Assembly: GCF_013149785.1 (NCBI RefSeq)
Contig: NZ_JABEZU010000002.1
Span: 372,001-436,000, forward strand
DNA from: Isoptericola halotolerans
Lineage (GTDB): Bacteria; Actinomycetota; Actinomycetes; Actinomycetales; Cellulomonadaceae
Direction of reading: 5' to 3'
Length of the DNA: 64,000 nt
The position numbers were made by a program, and so were the translations under genes. Below the pieces are notes generated by a model. That model did no database searches and had not been told where the DNA came from. It saw only the letters and a list, made by a program, of their open reading frames with translations. Numbering within the stretch: the first letter of the stretch is position 1; each line of letters starts with the position of its first letter. Below, piece by piece: positions 1-8,062 of the stretch.

Positions 1-318
1 GGCACCGACTCGGTGATGGAGACGCGCACGCGGCTGCTCCTGACGAGCGCCGGCCTGCCCTGTCCCCTCGTGAACGAGGTGGTCCGGCTCGGCGACGGGA
101 CGTACGTCAAGCGCTGCGACCTGCTCTACCCGGCCCAGAGGGTGGTGATCGAGTACGACGGTGACCAGCACCGGACCGACAAGGAGCAGTGGCGTGAGGA
201 CATCCGCCGTCGGCGATGGCTCGAGGAGATCGGGTTCACGGTGATCGTCGCGGTGGCTGACGACGTCGTCCGGGACGGGACGAGGCTGGTGGGCCGCACC
301 CGACAGGCTCTGCGATAG
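1..318 (+). CDS. DUF559 / VSR-like endonuclease-fold protein, C-terminal part
   Basis: The reading frame is open to the window edge, so the gene starts upstream and only about 105 residues are seen; the internal GTG at 13 is probably not the true start. The visible part has the DUF559 core: METRTRLLL helix, then IEYDGDQH followed by a basic helix (REDIRRRRWLEEIGF) and a VIVAVADDV strand. DUF559 proteins share the restriction-endonuclease-like fold of very-short-patch-repair nucleases; the Asp and Gln of YDGDQH are the usual candidate active residues. Actinobacteria carry many such proteins of unknown role, often with an N-terminal helix-turn-helix or AbiEi-type domain that would lie outside this window. 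The family assignment is good; the function is not known. Confidence 0.8.
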   Translation, partial: GTDSVMETRTRLLLTSAGLPCPLVNEVVRLGDGTYVKRCDLLYPAQRVVIEYDGDQHRTDKEQWREDIRRRRWLEEIGFTVIVAVADDVVRDGTRLVGRTRQALR

Positions 319-320
319 GC

Positions 321-392
321 GTTGTGGGCGCGATCTCTGGCCTCTCCATGCCCCCACAAAGGGCGAACAGGGCCAGAGATCGCGCCCACAAC
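321..392. terminator. Bidirectional hairpin terminator, GTTGTGGG family copy 1
   Basis: A perfect 22-bp inverted repeat has arms at 321-342 and 371-392, separated by a 28-base loop. It lies between two convergent genes (stops at 318 and 404), where it can end transcription from both sides. There is no U-tract, as is usual in high-GC actinobacteria. Its stem is nearly the same as that of the hairpin at 26619-26690 and resembles the one at 7991-8052. Confidence 0.75.
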
Positions 393-403
393 ACGCCGAG
401 TCG

Positions 404-1228
404 TCAGTGGCGGTTGCGGTAGAGGTACATCGTGATCGGGGCGAAGACCGCGGTCATGACGACGGCGGAGATCAGGACCGTCGTGACGTCGCCGATCCCG
501 GCAGTGCCGGCCATCAGCCCTCGTACCGCGGTGACCAGGTGCGACACCGGGTTCACGTTCACGAAGGCCTGCAGTCCCGAGGGCATCGTGGACGGGTCCA
601 CGAAGATGTTGGACGCGAACGTCAACGGCATGAGCACCATCATCGACACGCCCATCACGGCGTTCGGGGTGCGCAGCAGCAGCCCGAGGATCGTGAAGAT
701 CCAGCTCAGCGCGAACGCGAACACCAGGAGCAGCGCGACGCCGGCGACGACCCCGAGCACTCCGCCGTCAGGCCGGAAGCCGATGATCAGCCCGAGCCCG
801 ATGCACATGATCGAGGCGATGGTGTAGCGCACCGTGTCGCCCATCAGGGCACCCACGATCGGCGCCGGTCGCCAGATCGGCAGGGACCGGAACCGGTCGA
901 ACACACCCTTGGTGATGTCGGTGTTGAGCGTGTAGCCCGTGTACACCGTCACGATGATGATGGTCTGCACCAGGATGCCCGGCAGCAGGAACTGGATGTA
1001 GGCATCCGTGGACCCCGCGAGCGCACCGCCGAACAGGTAGGTGAACATCAGGGTGAAGATGACGGGGGAGACCAGCACGTCGAAGAGCTGCTCCGGCACG
1101 TGCTTGATCTTCAGCAGGGCACGCCACGCGAAGGTGAACGAGCTGGCGACCGCCGAGGGACGCGACGGGCGCGACTCGAGCGCCACGGCCTCGCGCAGGG
1201 ACGTCGTGCTGATGTCGACGGCGCTCAT
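404..1228 (-). CDS. ABC-2 type transporter permease (DrrB-like)
   Basis: A 274-residue membrane protein with about six hydrophobic segments, of the ABC-2 permease family that includes the daunorubicin exporter subunit DrrB. Typical parts are the early [19 protein letters not shown] segment, the [14 protein letters not shown] loop after the second membrane segment, and the late [13 protein letters not shown] motif. Its ATG overlaps the TGA of the upstream ATP-binding gene (ATGA at 1225-1228), so the two are translationally coupled and should form one exporter. A much longer upstream extension is possible in the same frame but would run inside the ATPase gene; the overlap start fits better. The substrate (drug, lipid or polysaccharide) cannot be read from the sequence. 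Confidence 0.9.
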   Translation of the reverse strand: MSAVDISTTSLREAVALESRPSRPSAVASSFTFAWRALLKIKHVPEQLFDVLVSPVIFTLMFTYLFGGALAGSTDAYIQFLLPGILVQTIIIVTVYTGYTLNTDITKGVFDRFRSLPIWRPAPIVGALMGDTVRYTIASIMCIGLGLIIGFRPDGGVLGVVAGVALLLVFAFALSWIFTILGLLLRTPNAVMGVSMMVLMPLTFASNIFVDPSTMPSGLQAFVNVNPVSHLVTAVRGLMAGTAGIGDVTTVLISAVVMTAVFAPITMYLYRNRH

Positions 1229-2253
1229 CGGGCCACCTCCTCCTCGACGGCAGCGCCGTCGTTCGTCTCGTCCGCGGGCAGCGGCTCGCCGGTCAAGGTC
1301 AGGAACACCTCGTCGAGGCTCGGCTGACCGAGAGAGAACTCGGGCACGGCGATCCCCGCCTCGCCGAGGGCTGGCAGGACCTGCGCCACGAGGTGGGCGC
1401 CGTCGTCGGGCACCCGGGCGTTGAGGGCGTACGGGTCCGTCGGCAGAGTCGGCTCGGTGCCCAGGACCCGATGCACGACGGCGGCGGCCTCGGCGCGCTG
1501 CGTGGCGTCCGCCAGGCGGAGGTCCACCGCACCCTGCCCGACGGACCGCTTGAGCTCGGTCGACGTGCCCTCGGCGATGAGCCTGCCGTGGTCGATCACG
1601 CCGATCCGGTCGGCGAGCTGGTCGGCCTCCTCGAGGTACTGCGTCGTGAGCAGCACGGTCGCCCCGTCCTCGACCAGCACCCGCACGATGTCCCACACCT
1701 GGTTGCGCGAGCGAGGGTCGAGGCCGGTGGTCGGCTCGTCGAGGAACAGCACCCGGGGCGAGAGCACGAGGGACGCGGCGAGGTCGATGCGCCGCCGCAT
1801 GCCGCCGGAGTACGTCTTGACCTGGCGGGAGCCGGCGTCGGTGAGGCTGAACGCCTCGAGCAGGTTCGCCACCCGCTGGGTCGCGGCCCGGCCGCGGAAA
1901 CCGTACAGCCGGGCGAGCATGAGCAGGTTCTCCGTGCCGGTCAGGTCCTCGTCGACCGAGGCGTACTGCCCGGTGAGCCCGACGGCGCCGCGGACGGCGT
2001 CGGCGTCGTGCACGACGTCGTGGCCCAGCACCCGGGCGGTGCCGCCGTCCGGTCGCAGCAGCGTCGCGAGCATGCGCACGACGGTCGTCTTGCCGGCACC
2101 GTTGGGGCCGAGCAGCCCGAAGACGCTCCCGTGGGGGATGGTCAGGTCGACGCCGTCGACAGCCTTGGTGGTCTTCTTGCCGGAGGTGAAGTGCTTGACG
2201 AGGCCCGTGGCCTCGACGGCGAGGGGCGGGGGTCCTCCCGCGTGGTCGGTCAT
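1225..2253 (-). CDS. ABC transporter ATP-binding protein (DrrA-like)
   Basis: A 342-residue ATPase that powers the adjoining permease. Walker A is GPNGAGKT (residues 49-56), followed by a [17 protein letters not shown]-loop region, the SGGMRRR signature, Walker [12 protein letters not shown] and the [15 protein letters not shown] stretch with Q in place of the usual switch His, a hallmark of the DrrA subgroup. A C-terminal domain of about 110 residues ends in [12 protein letters not shown], also typical of DrrA. The ATG at 2253 is chosen because AGGAG lies 6-7 bases upstream; an upstream in-frame TTG at 2280 has no such site. It is first in a two-gene operon, divergent from the serine hydrolase gene at 2344. 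Confidence 0.92.
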   Translation of the reverse strand: MTDHAGGPPPLAVEATGLVKHFTSGKKTTKAVDGVDLTIPHGSVFGLLGPNGAGKTTVVRMLATLLRPDGGTARVLGHDVVHDADAVRGAVGLTGQYASVDEDLTGTENLLMLARLYGFRGRAATQRVANLLEAFSLTDAGSRQVKTYSGGMRRRIDLAASLVLSPRVLFLDEPTTGLDPRSRNQVWDIVRVLVEDGATVLLTTQYLEEADQLADRIGVIDHGRLIAEGTSTELKRSVGQGAVDLRLADATQRAEAAAVVHRVLGTEPTLPTDPYALNARVPDDGAHLVAQVLPALGEAGIAVPEFSLGQPSLDEVFLTLTGEPLPADETNDGAAVEEEVAR

Positions 2254-2330
2254 GGTGGCTCCTAGGGGTGTGGTTTCCAAACTAGAACGTAGGACCCGCC
2301 TCCGACAGTCTTTTCATCGGTCTCCCCGGC

Positions 2331-2336
2331 TAGGGT
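2331..2336 (+). promoter_or_regulatory. Putative -10 box of a leaderless transcript
   Basis: TAGGGT fits the actinobacterial TAnnnT -10 pattern and ends exactly 7 bases before the ATG at 2344. Transcription would start at or next to the start codon, giving a leaderless mRNA. The same spacing is seen before thyA and the DinB-type gene in this window. Confidence 0.4.
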
Positions 2337-2343
2337 GACGGGC

Positions 2344-3825
2344 ATGACCGTCGGCGCTCCCGAGCGTGCCCGCGCACGCTCGACCCCGGACCTGAACACC
2401 TCCTACCTCGCGGACTGGGTCACGACCCGAGCCGCGCTCGCACGGGTCCCGGGCGTCCAGTACGCCGTGCTCGTCGGTGACGAGGTGGTCCTCGACGGTG
2501 CGTGGGGCGTCACCGACCTCACCTCCGGCACCCCGCTGCGTCCCGACCACCTGTTCCGGGTCGCCTCGCACTCGAAGACGTTCACGGCCACCGCCGTGGC
2601 GCGCCTGGTCGAGCGGGGTCAGATGCGCCTCGACGACCGTCTGGGGACGTTCGTGCCCGAGATCGGCCGCGCCCCCGTGGGAGAGGTCACCGTCCGCGAG
2701 GCGCTCGGGCACACCGGCGGGGTCCGCCGCGACGGCCGGGACGCGGACTTCTGGCAGCTCGGAGCACCCTTCCCCGACCGTGCGCGCCTGCTGGACGAGG
2801 TGCTCTCCGGTGGCGACGTGCTCGGCCGCGGCGAGGCGTTCAAGTACTCGAACCTCGCCTACGGGCTGCTCGGCCTCGCCATCGAGGCCGTCACCGGAGT
2901 CTCGTACGCCGAGCACGTGAGCACCGACCTGCTCGAGCCGCTCGGTCTGGCCGACACGTACCCGGAGCTGGACGAGGGCCTGGAGCGCCGTGCCGTCGTC
3001 GGTCACTCGGCCCCGACGCTCGCCGAACCAGGTCTGCCCGTGCGCTTCGCCGACGGCCGGCTGCCCGTCGCCGCCGTCACCACCGGGGCGCTCGCCGCGG
3101 CCACGGGCTTCTGCTCCACCGCCCGCGACCTGGTGCGGTGGGCGGCCGCGCACGGCGAGGGCTCCGACCTGCTGGAGCCGCAGACGCGGCGGCTGCTGCA
3201 GCGCGCGGAGTCCGTGGTCGACCGACCCGGCGCGCCGCGTCGGGAGTACGGCCTGGGGTTCGAGGTGCGCGAGATCGGCGGGCGCCGCGTCGTCGGGCAC
3301 TCGGGTGGCTTCCCGGGCCAGATCACCCGTACCTGGTGCGACCCGGCCCGTCGCGTCGCCGTCGCGGTCCTGACGAACGCCGTCGACGGCCCGGCGGACC
3401 AGATCGCCTCCGGGCTGTTCTCCCTGGTCAGCCGGTCCCTGCCCGACGACGGCGGGACGGCCGCGGGTGCGGGCGGCACCGTCACGCAGGGCTCGCTGTC
3501 GGGTGACACGCACCCCCTCGACCGGTGGACGGGACGGTTCGCGAACCTGTGGGGCATGGTCGACGTGGTGCGGCTGGGGGGCCGGCTGTGGTCGATCGAC
3601 CCCCGGCAGGCGGACCCCTTCGTCGGGGCCGAGGAGCTCACCGTGGACGGCGCGGCGCTCCGCCCCGAGGTGCACGACGGGTTCGGGCCGGTCGGCGAGC
3701 CGATCGAGGTGCTGCGCGACGCGGCGGACGAGCCGGTCGCCGTCGTCGTCGGCGGGATGACGTCGTGGCGGGCGGCCGACTACGAGCGCGAGCGTCGCGC
3801 GCAGGCGGGGCAGCTCAGCCGCTGA
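2344..3825 (+). CDS. Serine hydrolase, beta-lactamase/penicillin-binding-like (class C fold)
   Basis: A 493-residue protein of the serine beta-lactamase-like family (Pfam Beta-lactamase; EstB and D-aminopeptidase relatives). The nucleophile motif is SHSK (S75-K78), the second motif is YSN (168-170), and HSGG further on takes the place of the KTG box. After the roughly 370-residue catalytic domain comes a C-terminal beta-rich extension. No signal peptide is visible, so it probably acts in the cytoplasm, as an esterase or peptidase; a true beta-lactamase is unlikely without export. I chose ATG 2344 over GTG 2335 because of the -10 box placement and the internal AGGGTG. It converges on the GntR gene with only 6 bases between stops. 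Confidence 0.85.
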   Translation: MTVGAPERARARSTPDLNTSYLADWVTTRAALARVPGVQYAVLVGDEVVLDGAWGVTDLTSGTPLRPDHLFRVASHSKTFTATAVARLVERGQMRLDDRLGTFVPEIGRAPVGEVTVREALGHTGGVRRDGRDADFWQLGAPFPDRARLLDEVLSGGDVLGRGEAFKYSNLAYGLLGLAIEAVTGVSYAEHVSTDLLEPLGLADTYPELDEGLERRAVVGHSAPTLAEPGLPVRFADGRLPVAAVTTGALAAATGFCSTARDLVRWAAAHGEGSDLLEPQTRRLLQRAESVVDRPGAPRREYGLGFEVREIGGRRVVGHSGGFPGQITRTWCDPARRVAVAVLTNAVDGPADQIASGLFSLVSRSLPDDGGTAAGAGGTVTQGSLSGDTHPLDRWTGRFANLWGMVDVVRLGGRLWSIDPRQADPFVGAEELTVDGAALRPEVHDGFGPVGEPIEVLRDAADEPVAVVVGGMTSWRAADYERERRAQAGQLSR

Positions 3826-3831
3826 CCTGAC

Positions 3832-4587
3832 TCAGAGGTCGATCGGGTCCAGCCGGGGCGCGGGCAGCGGGCGAGGTTCCTCGAGCGTCTCGACCCCGGC
3901 GGCCTCCGGGGTGAGCAGACGCGTCACGGCGTCGTCGAGGTTGGCGCGGATCGCGGCGTCCAGGCCGTCGGCGTCGCGGGCCTCGAGCCGCTCGACGAGC
4001 GGTGCGTGGGACTCGGCCGCGTCCTTGCGCACCACGTACTCCTCGCTGACGGTGAAGCTGGCGATGCGGACCTCGACGATGAGCGTGGTCATCCAGCGCA
4101 GCAGCCACGGGTTGCCGCTGGCGGCGACCAGAGCCCAGTGCACGTTGAGGTCGGCGGCGCCGACCTGCAGGGCGTCGTGCGTCGCGTCGGCGCGCACGAG
4201 CGCGTCGTGCGCGGCACGGACGGAGGCGACCTGCTCGTCGCCGGCCTCGGCGACGGCGATCCGCGCGGCCGACGTCTCGACGACGGTCCGCGCGGCGTAC
4301 AGGGGCCGGATCCGGTCCTTGCCGATGGTGCGCACCGACAGGCCGCGTCCCGGGGTGGCGACCACGAGCCCTTCCGAGACGAGGCGCTGCGCCGCCTCGC
4401 GGAACGGTCCGCGGCTGACGCCGAGCTGACCGGCCATCTCGACCTCGCGGATCGGTGACCCGACGCGCAGCGCCCCGGAGTAGATCGCGTTGCGCAGCTC
4501 GGCGGTGATGAGGTCGACCGTCGAGGGTCTGGTCACGGGGGAGAGCGCGGGTGCTGCGCCCGGGGCAGGCCGGCCGGTCGAGGGCAT
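3832..4587 (-). CDS. GntR-family transcriptional regulator, FCD subfamily
   Basis: A 251-residue regulator with an N-terminal winged helix (about 22-88; STVDLITAELRNAIYSGAL and VSRGPFREAAQRL are the typical GntR helices) and a C-terminal all-helical FCD ligand-binding domain with the usual His residues (HWALVAASGNPW; HAPLVERLEARD). The start at 4587 follows a GGAAGGA site by 6 bases; an upstream GTG at 4608 is less well placed. It is divergent from an amino acid/ectoine-type ABC importer, and the shared intergenic region holds a perfect-armed GntR/FCD-type operator (4703-4716). It most likely represses the importer and itself, with the imported compound or a derivative as inducer; that link is inferred from position. 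Confidence 0.9.
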   Translation of the reverse strand: MPSTGRPAPGAAPALSPVTRPSTVDLITAELRNAIYSGALRVGSPIREVEMAGQLGVSRGPFREAAQRLVSEGLVVATPGRGLSVRTIGKDRIRPLYAARTVVETSAARIAVAEAGDEQVASVRAAHDALVRADATHDALQVGAADLNVHWALVAASGNPWLLRWMTTLIVEVRIASFTVSEEYVVRKDAAESHAPLVERLEARDADGLDAAIRANLDDAVTRLLTPEAAGVETLEEPRPLPAPRLDPIDL

Positions 4588-4702
4588 GCGAGGTCCTTCC
4601 GAGGTCACGACATGACAACGATCACGGGCGCCGCGATGTTGCCGGCATGTGTCGCGAGGTGAATTCTGCCGTCTCTAGCCGCGCCAACGCGCGGCGCTCT
4701 AA

Positions 4703-4716
4703 GATTGTAGACAATC
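4703..4716. promoter_or_regulatory. Putative GntR/FCD operator
   Basis: GATTGTAGACAATC is a palindrome with perfect 6-bp arms around a 2-base centre, the TTGTnnACAA form typical of FCD-type GntR regulators. On the minus strand it contains TACAAT, a good -10 box for the regulator gene itself, which would allow autorepression. It lies about 20 bases upstream of the likely -35 of the importer operon. Confidence 0.6.
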
Positions 4717-4735
4717 AGACGAGCCGACACGCCCA

Positions 4736-4765
4736 TTGTCGGATCGTCCAGAACGCCGCTACCGT
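4736..4765 (+). promoter_or_regulatory. Putative promoter of the ehu-like operon
   Basis: TTGTCG (4736-4741) and TACCGT (4760-4765) are spaced by 18 bases and match the TTGnnn / TAnnnT pattern. The expected start site near 4772 leaves a leader of about 55 bases before the GTG at 4828, which has a strong GGAAGGAG site. Confidence 0.35.
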
Positions 4766-4827
4766 GGCGCATCGTCCGCACATCCAGCCCCGCAGCGCTC
4801 GCGTCGGGGCGACGGAAGGAGACCACC

Positions 4828-5769
4828 GTGCAGTCCACCAGGACCACGCATCGCCGCCGCGCACTGGCCGCGGCCGGCTCAGTTCTTGCTCTGACCGCGC
4901 TGGGCGCTTGCTCGAGCGTCGACGAGGGCGGATCGGGAGACGGGGACGGCGACGGCTCGACGCTCGCCGCATTGCAGGACGCCGGCACGATCGATGTCGG
5001 CTTCTTCGGCGAGGTGCCGTACAGCTACGAGGAGGGTGGCGAGCTCACCGGCGCCACCATCGAGCTCGGCCGGCAGATCTACGGTGAGCTCGGTATCGAC
5101 GAGGTCACCGGTACCCAGGTCGAGTGGGGCTCCCTGATCCCCGGCGTCACGGCGGACCGGTTCGACGCCGTCAGCGCGGGCATGTCGATCCTGCCGGAGC
5201 GCTGCGAGCAGGTCGCTTTCGCCGACCCGACGATCATGTACACCACGGCCTTCCTGGTGCCCGAGGGCAACCCGGACGGCCTCGTCGACTGGCAGTCGGT
5301 GGAGGGCTCGGGCCTGACGCTCGCCGTCACCTCGGGTGCGATCGAGGCAGGCTACGCCGAGGAGACCGACGTCGAGGCCATGGAGGTGCCCGACCGCCAG
5401 GCCGGCCTGGACGCCGTCGCCTCCGGTCGCGCCGACGCCTTCGCCCTGACGGGCATCTCGATCCGCGCGATGGCCGAGGAGACCGACCAGCCTGTCGAGG
5501 CGACCGAGGCGTTCGTCGCGACGATCAACGGTGAGCCGCAGATCGGCGCGGGTGCAGAGGTCTTCCGCCAGGGTGACACCGAGCTCCTCGAGGCCTACAA
5601 CGAGCAGCTCGCCACCTACGTGGGTGACGAGGCCGCGTGGCTCGAGATCATGGAGCCGTTCGGCTTCGCCTCCGCGGAGTTCCCCCCCGAGGGTCTGACG
5701 GTGGACCAGCTCTGCGACCCGGACCAGGACCTCTCCGACCTTGCCGACGAGCTGGGGCTGGACTACTGA
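4828..5769 (+). CDS. ehuB: ABC transporter substrate-binding lipoprotein, ectoine/amino acid type (EhuB-like)
   Basis: A 313-residue periplasmic-binding-protein family 3 member. It has a lipoprotein signal peptide with lipobox ALGAC (Cys28), so it should sit on the outer face of the membrane. The stretch RFDAVSAGMSILPERCEQV, with its PERCEQV motif, followed by AFLVPEGNPDGL, is characteristic of the ectoine/hydroxyectoine-binding EhuB group, although related polar amino acid binding proteins share it in part. The GTG start follows a GGAAGGAG site closely. It is the first gene of a four-gene operon in the order of known ehuBCDA clusters. No ectoine breakdown genes are nearby, so the substrate could instead be another compatible solute or amino acid. 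Confidence 0.85.
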   Translation: MQSTRTTHRRRALAAAGSVLALTALGACSSVDEGGSGDGDGDGSTLAALQDAGTIDVGFFGEVPYSYEEGGELTGATIELGRQIYGELGIDEVTGTQVEWGSLIPGVTADRFDAVSAGMSILPERCEQVAFADPTIMYTTAFLVPEGNPDGLVDWQSVEGSGLTLAVTSGAIEAGYAEETDVEAMEVPDRQAGLDAVASGRADAFALTGISIRAMAEETDQPVEATEAFVATINGEPQIGAGAEVFRQGDTELLEAYNEQLATYVGDEAAWLEIMEPFGFASAEFPPEGLTVDQLCDPDQDLSDLADELGLDY

Positions 5770-5773
5770 CCTG

Positions 5774-6523
5774 ATGTCAGACGATCTCCAGACGCTGGTC
5801 GACAGGCTTCCCGGCCTTGCCGACGGTGTACTCGTCACTCTGCAGATGACGCTCGGCGGCGCCGTCCTCGCGATGGTCGTCGCCGTCGTCCTCGGGTTCG
5901 GCTCGCGCACCCAGTCGCTCTGGGTGCGCGGGCCGTCCCGCGTCGTCGTCGAGTTCTTCCGTGGCACGTCGCTCGTGGTCCAGCTCTTCTGGCTCTTCTA
6001 CGTGCTGCCGCAGTTCGGGTTCAAGATGGAGGCGCTCGCGGTCGCGGTGCTCGCCCTGGGGCTCAACTACGGTGCCTACGCCTCCGAGGTGGTGCGCGGG
6101 TCCATCGCCTCCGTCCCGAAGGGCCAGTGGGAGGCCGCCACCGCGCTGAACATGACCTGGCTGCACAAGGTGCGACGCGTGATCTTCCCGCAGGCCTGGG
6201 CGCTCATGATCCCCATGCTCGCGAACTTGCTGATCCAGCTCCTCAAGGGCTCGGCTCTGGCGTACTACATCACGCTGCAGGACGTGAACTTCTGGACCGT
6301 GGAGCTGCGCCGGGCCACGGCCGACACGATCTTCAGCTACACGGCAGGACTACTCGTCTACTTCGTCATCGCCTATCTGCTCACCTGGGGCATGAACCTG
6401 CTCGAGGAGCGTGCCAAGCGGCGCCTCGGCCGGGGGACCCGTCCGAGCCTGCGAGAGGCCTTCGGGCTGAAGCCCAGGGCGATGTATGCCCCGAAGGTTC
6501 CTGAGGCGAGGGGGGCGATCTGA
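5774..6523 (+). CDS. ehuC: ABC transporter permease, His/Glu/Gln/Arg/opine type (EhuC-like)
   Basis: A 249-residue permease with about five membrane helices and the EAA loop (SVPKGQWEAATALNMTW) that docks on the ATPase. ELLRG-like entry (VVEFFRGTSLVVQLFW) and LLKGSALAYYITLQD match the polar amino acid permease family and are closest, by eye, to EhuC. The ATG at 5774 is 4 bases after the ehuB stop; its ribosome site is weak, which suggests coupling to ehuB. The next gene starts in a TGATG overlap. It should pair with the following permease as a heterodimer in the membrane. Confidence 0.85.
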   Translation: MSDDLQTLVDRLPGLADGVLVTLQMTLGGAVLAMVVAVVLGFGSRTQSLWVRGPSRVVVEFFRGTSLVVQLFWLFYVLPQFGFKMEALAVAVLALGLNYGAYASEVVRGSIASVPKGQWEAATALNMTWLHKVRRVIFPQAWALMIPMLANLLIQLLKGSALAYYITLQDVNFWTVELRRATADTIFSYTAGLLVYFVIAYLLTWGMNLLEERAKRRLGRGTRPSLREAFGLKPRAMYAPKVPEARGAI

Positions 6524-7167
6524 TGGGCGACATCTGGAGCTGGGAGCGGGCGTGGGACGTCCTGCCCAAGCTGCTCGAGGGCCTGGTGGTCACCATCCAG
6601 GCGACCGTCGTCGGTATGGTGATCGCCTCGATCCTCGGCCTCTTCATCGCCCTGGCGATGCGGTCCCCGAGCCGGTGGGTGCGGATTCCGTTGAAGTTCG
6701 TCGTGGACTTCATCCGGATGACGCCGCTGCTGGTCCAGCTGGTGTTCGTCTACCTGCTCTCCCCGCCGTGGATCCCCGGGCTCGCGATCGGCTGCGTCGT
6801 GCTCGGCATCCACTACGCGACGTACATGTCCGAGGTCTACCGCGCCGGGATCGAGGCGGTCCCGAAGGGGCAGTGGGAGGCGGCGACCGCGCTGAACATG
6901 GCGCCGGGACGCACCTGGCGTGCGGTGATCCTGCCGCAGGCGATCCGTAACACGCTGCCGGGCCTGGGCAACTACGCGATCTCGATGTTCAAGGAGACGC
7001 CGTTCCTCTTCGCGATCTCCGTGGTGGAGATGTACACGGCTGCCCAGCAGTTCGGTGCCGGCACGTTCTCCTACATCGAGGCGCTCACGATGGTCGGACT
7101 GCTCTTCCTCGCGGTGAGCTATCCGACGTCGCTGCTGGTGCGCAGGATGGAGACCCGCCTTGCCTGA
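6523..7167 (+). CDS. ehuD: ABC transporter permease, His/Glu/Gln/Arg/opine type (EhuD-like)
   Basis: A 214-residue second permease of the importer, with about five membrane helices and its own EAA loop (AVPKGQWEAATALNMAPG). The N-terminus IWSWERAWDVLPKLLEGL and the FIRMTPLLVQLVFVYLL segment are typical of EhuD. Its ATG shares one base with the ehuC stop (TGATG at 6521-6525), showing tight coupling and equal synthesis of the two permeases. It functions with EhuC as the membrane channel and EhuA as the motor. Confidence 0.86.
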   Translation: MGDIWSWERAWDVLPKLLEGLVVTIQATVVGMVIASILGLFIALAMRSPSRWVRIPLKFVVDFIRMTPLLVQLVFVYLLSPPWIPGLAIGCVVLGIHYATYMSEVYRAGIEAVPKGQWEAATALNMAPGRTWRAVILPQAIRNTLPGLGNYAISMFKETPFLFAISVVEMYTAAQQFGAGTFSYIEALTMVGLLFLAVSYPTSLLVRRMETRLA

Positions 7168-7195
7168 TTCGACCCGTCCCACAGGAAGCCAGACC

Positions 7196-7984
7196 ATGAC
7201 CACCACCCCGGGTGACGTACCCGCGATCGAGTTCCAGGACGTCGTCAAGCGGTTCGGCGACAACACCGTCCTGGACCGACTGAACTTCTCCGTGCCGCAG
7301 GGCCAGCGGATCACGCTGATCGGTCCGTCCGGCTCGGGCAAGACCACCATCCTGCGCCTGCTCATGACGCTCGAGGAGCTCAGCGGGGGCCTCATCCTCA
7401 TCGACGGCGACCCGTACACGCACGAGTACAAGGGCGAGAAGTGGGTCGCCGTCCCCGAGAGGCGTCGCCGGGTGGTGCGCAACCGGGTCGGGATGGTCTT
7501 CCAGCAGTTCAACCTGTTCCCGAACATGTCGGTGCTGGAGAACATCATCGAGTCGCCCGTCCATGTGCTGAAGAAGTCGAAGGACGAGGCCGTCGCCGAC
7601 GCCGAGCGCCTGCTCGACAAGGTCGGGATGTCGGAGAAGCGCGACTTCAAGACGAACGAGCTCTCGGGAGGTCAGCAGCAGCGTGTGGCGATCGCCCGGG
7701 CGCTGGCGATGGACCCGGAGATCCTCCTCCTCGACGAGGTGACCTCCGCTCTCGACCCGGAGATCGTGGCCGACGTGCTGGACGTGCTGCGAGAGATCGC
7801 GGACACGACCGACATCACGATGCTGCTGGTCACGCACGAGATGCAGTTCGCCCGTGAGGTGTCGGACCGTGTGCTGATGTTCGACAAGGGGCAGATCGTC
7901 GAGGAGGCGGACCCCGAGACGATGTTCACCAACCCGTCCCACGAACGGACCCAGGCGTTCCTCAAGGCCGTCCTCGGCGGCTGA
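7196..7984 (+). CDS. ehuA: ABC transporter ATP-binding protein of the importer (EhuA-like)
   Basis: A 262-residue ATPase with Walker A GPSGSGKT (43-50), Q-loop VFQQFNLFP, signature LSGGQ (156-160), Walker B ILLLDE and switch His in VTHEM. A basic insertion of about 20 residues before the Q-loop (HEYKGEKWVAVPERRRR) resembles the insertion that separates EhuA from ordinary polar amino acid ATPases. ATG 7196 is preferred over an upstream TTG (7160) that overlaps ehuD, because AGGAAG lies 7 bases before it. It ends the operon and is followed by a strong hairpin. Confidence 0.88.
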   Translation: MTTTPGDVPAIEFQDVVKRFGDNTVLDRLNFSVPQGQRITLIGPSGSGKTTILRLLMTLEELSGGLILIDGDPYTHEYKGEKWVAVPERRRRVVRNRVGMVFQQFNLFPNMSVLENIIESPVHVLKKSKDEAVADAERLLDKVGMSEKRDFKTNELSGGQQQRVAIARALAMDPEILLLDEVTSALDPEIVADVLDVLREIADTTDITMLLVTHEMQFAREVSDRVLMFDKGQIVEEADPETMFTNPSHERTQAFLKAVLGG

Positions 7985-7990
7985 CCGCGC

Positions 7991-8052
7991 GTTGTGGGTG
8001 TACGACACGCCGGCCACCTGACGGGGTGACCGGCGTGTCGTGCACCCACCAC
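7991..8052. terminator. Bidirectional hairpin terminator, GTTGTGGG family copy 3
   Basis: Arms 7991-8013 and 8030-8052 form a 23-bp stem with one mismatch and one G-T pair and a 16-base loop. It lies between the convergent ehuA and aminotransferase genes and starts with the same GTTGTGGG as the hairpins at 321 and 26619, but its inner stem differs. Confidence 0.75.
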
Positions 8053-8062
8053 GTGAAACGGG

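Noticed and set aside
404-1696. Longer N-terminal version of the ABC-2 permease
   Set aside because: The extra part lies inside the ATPase gene in another frame and is Arg/Pro low complexity; the ATGA overlap start is better.
2344-3825. Secreted beta-lactamase resistance gene
   Set aside because: No signal peptide, and a C-terminal extension like esterase/peptidase relatives.
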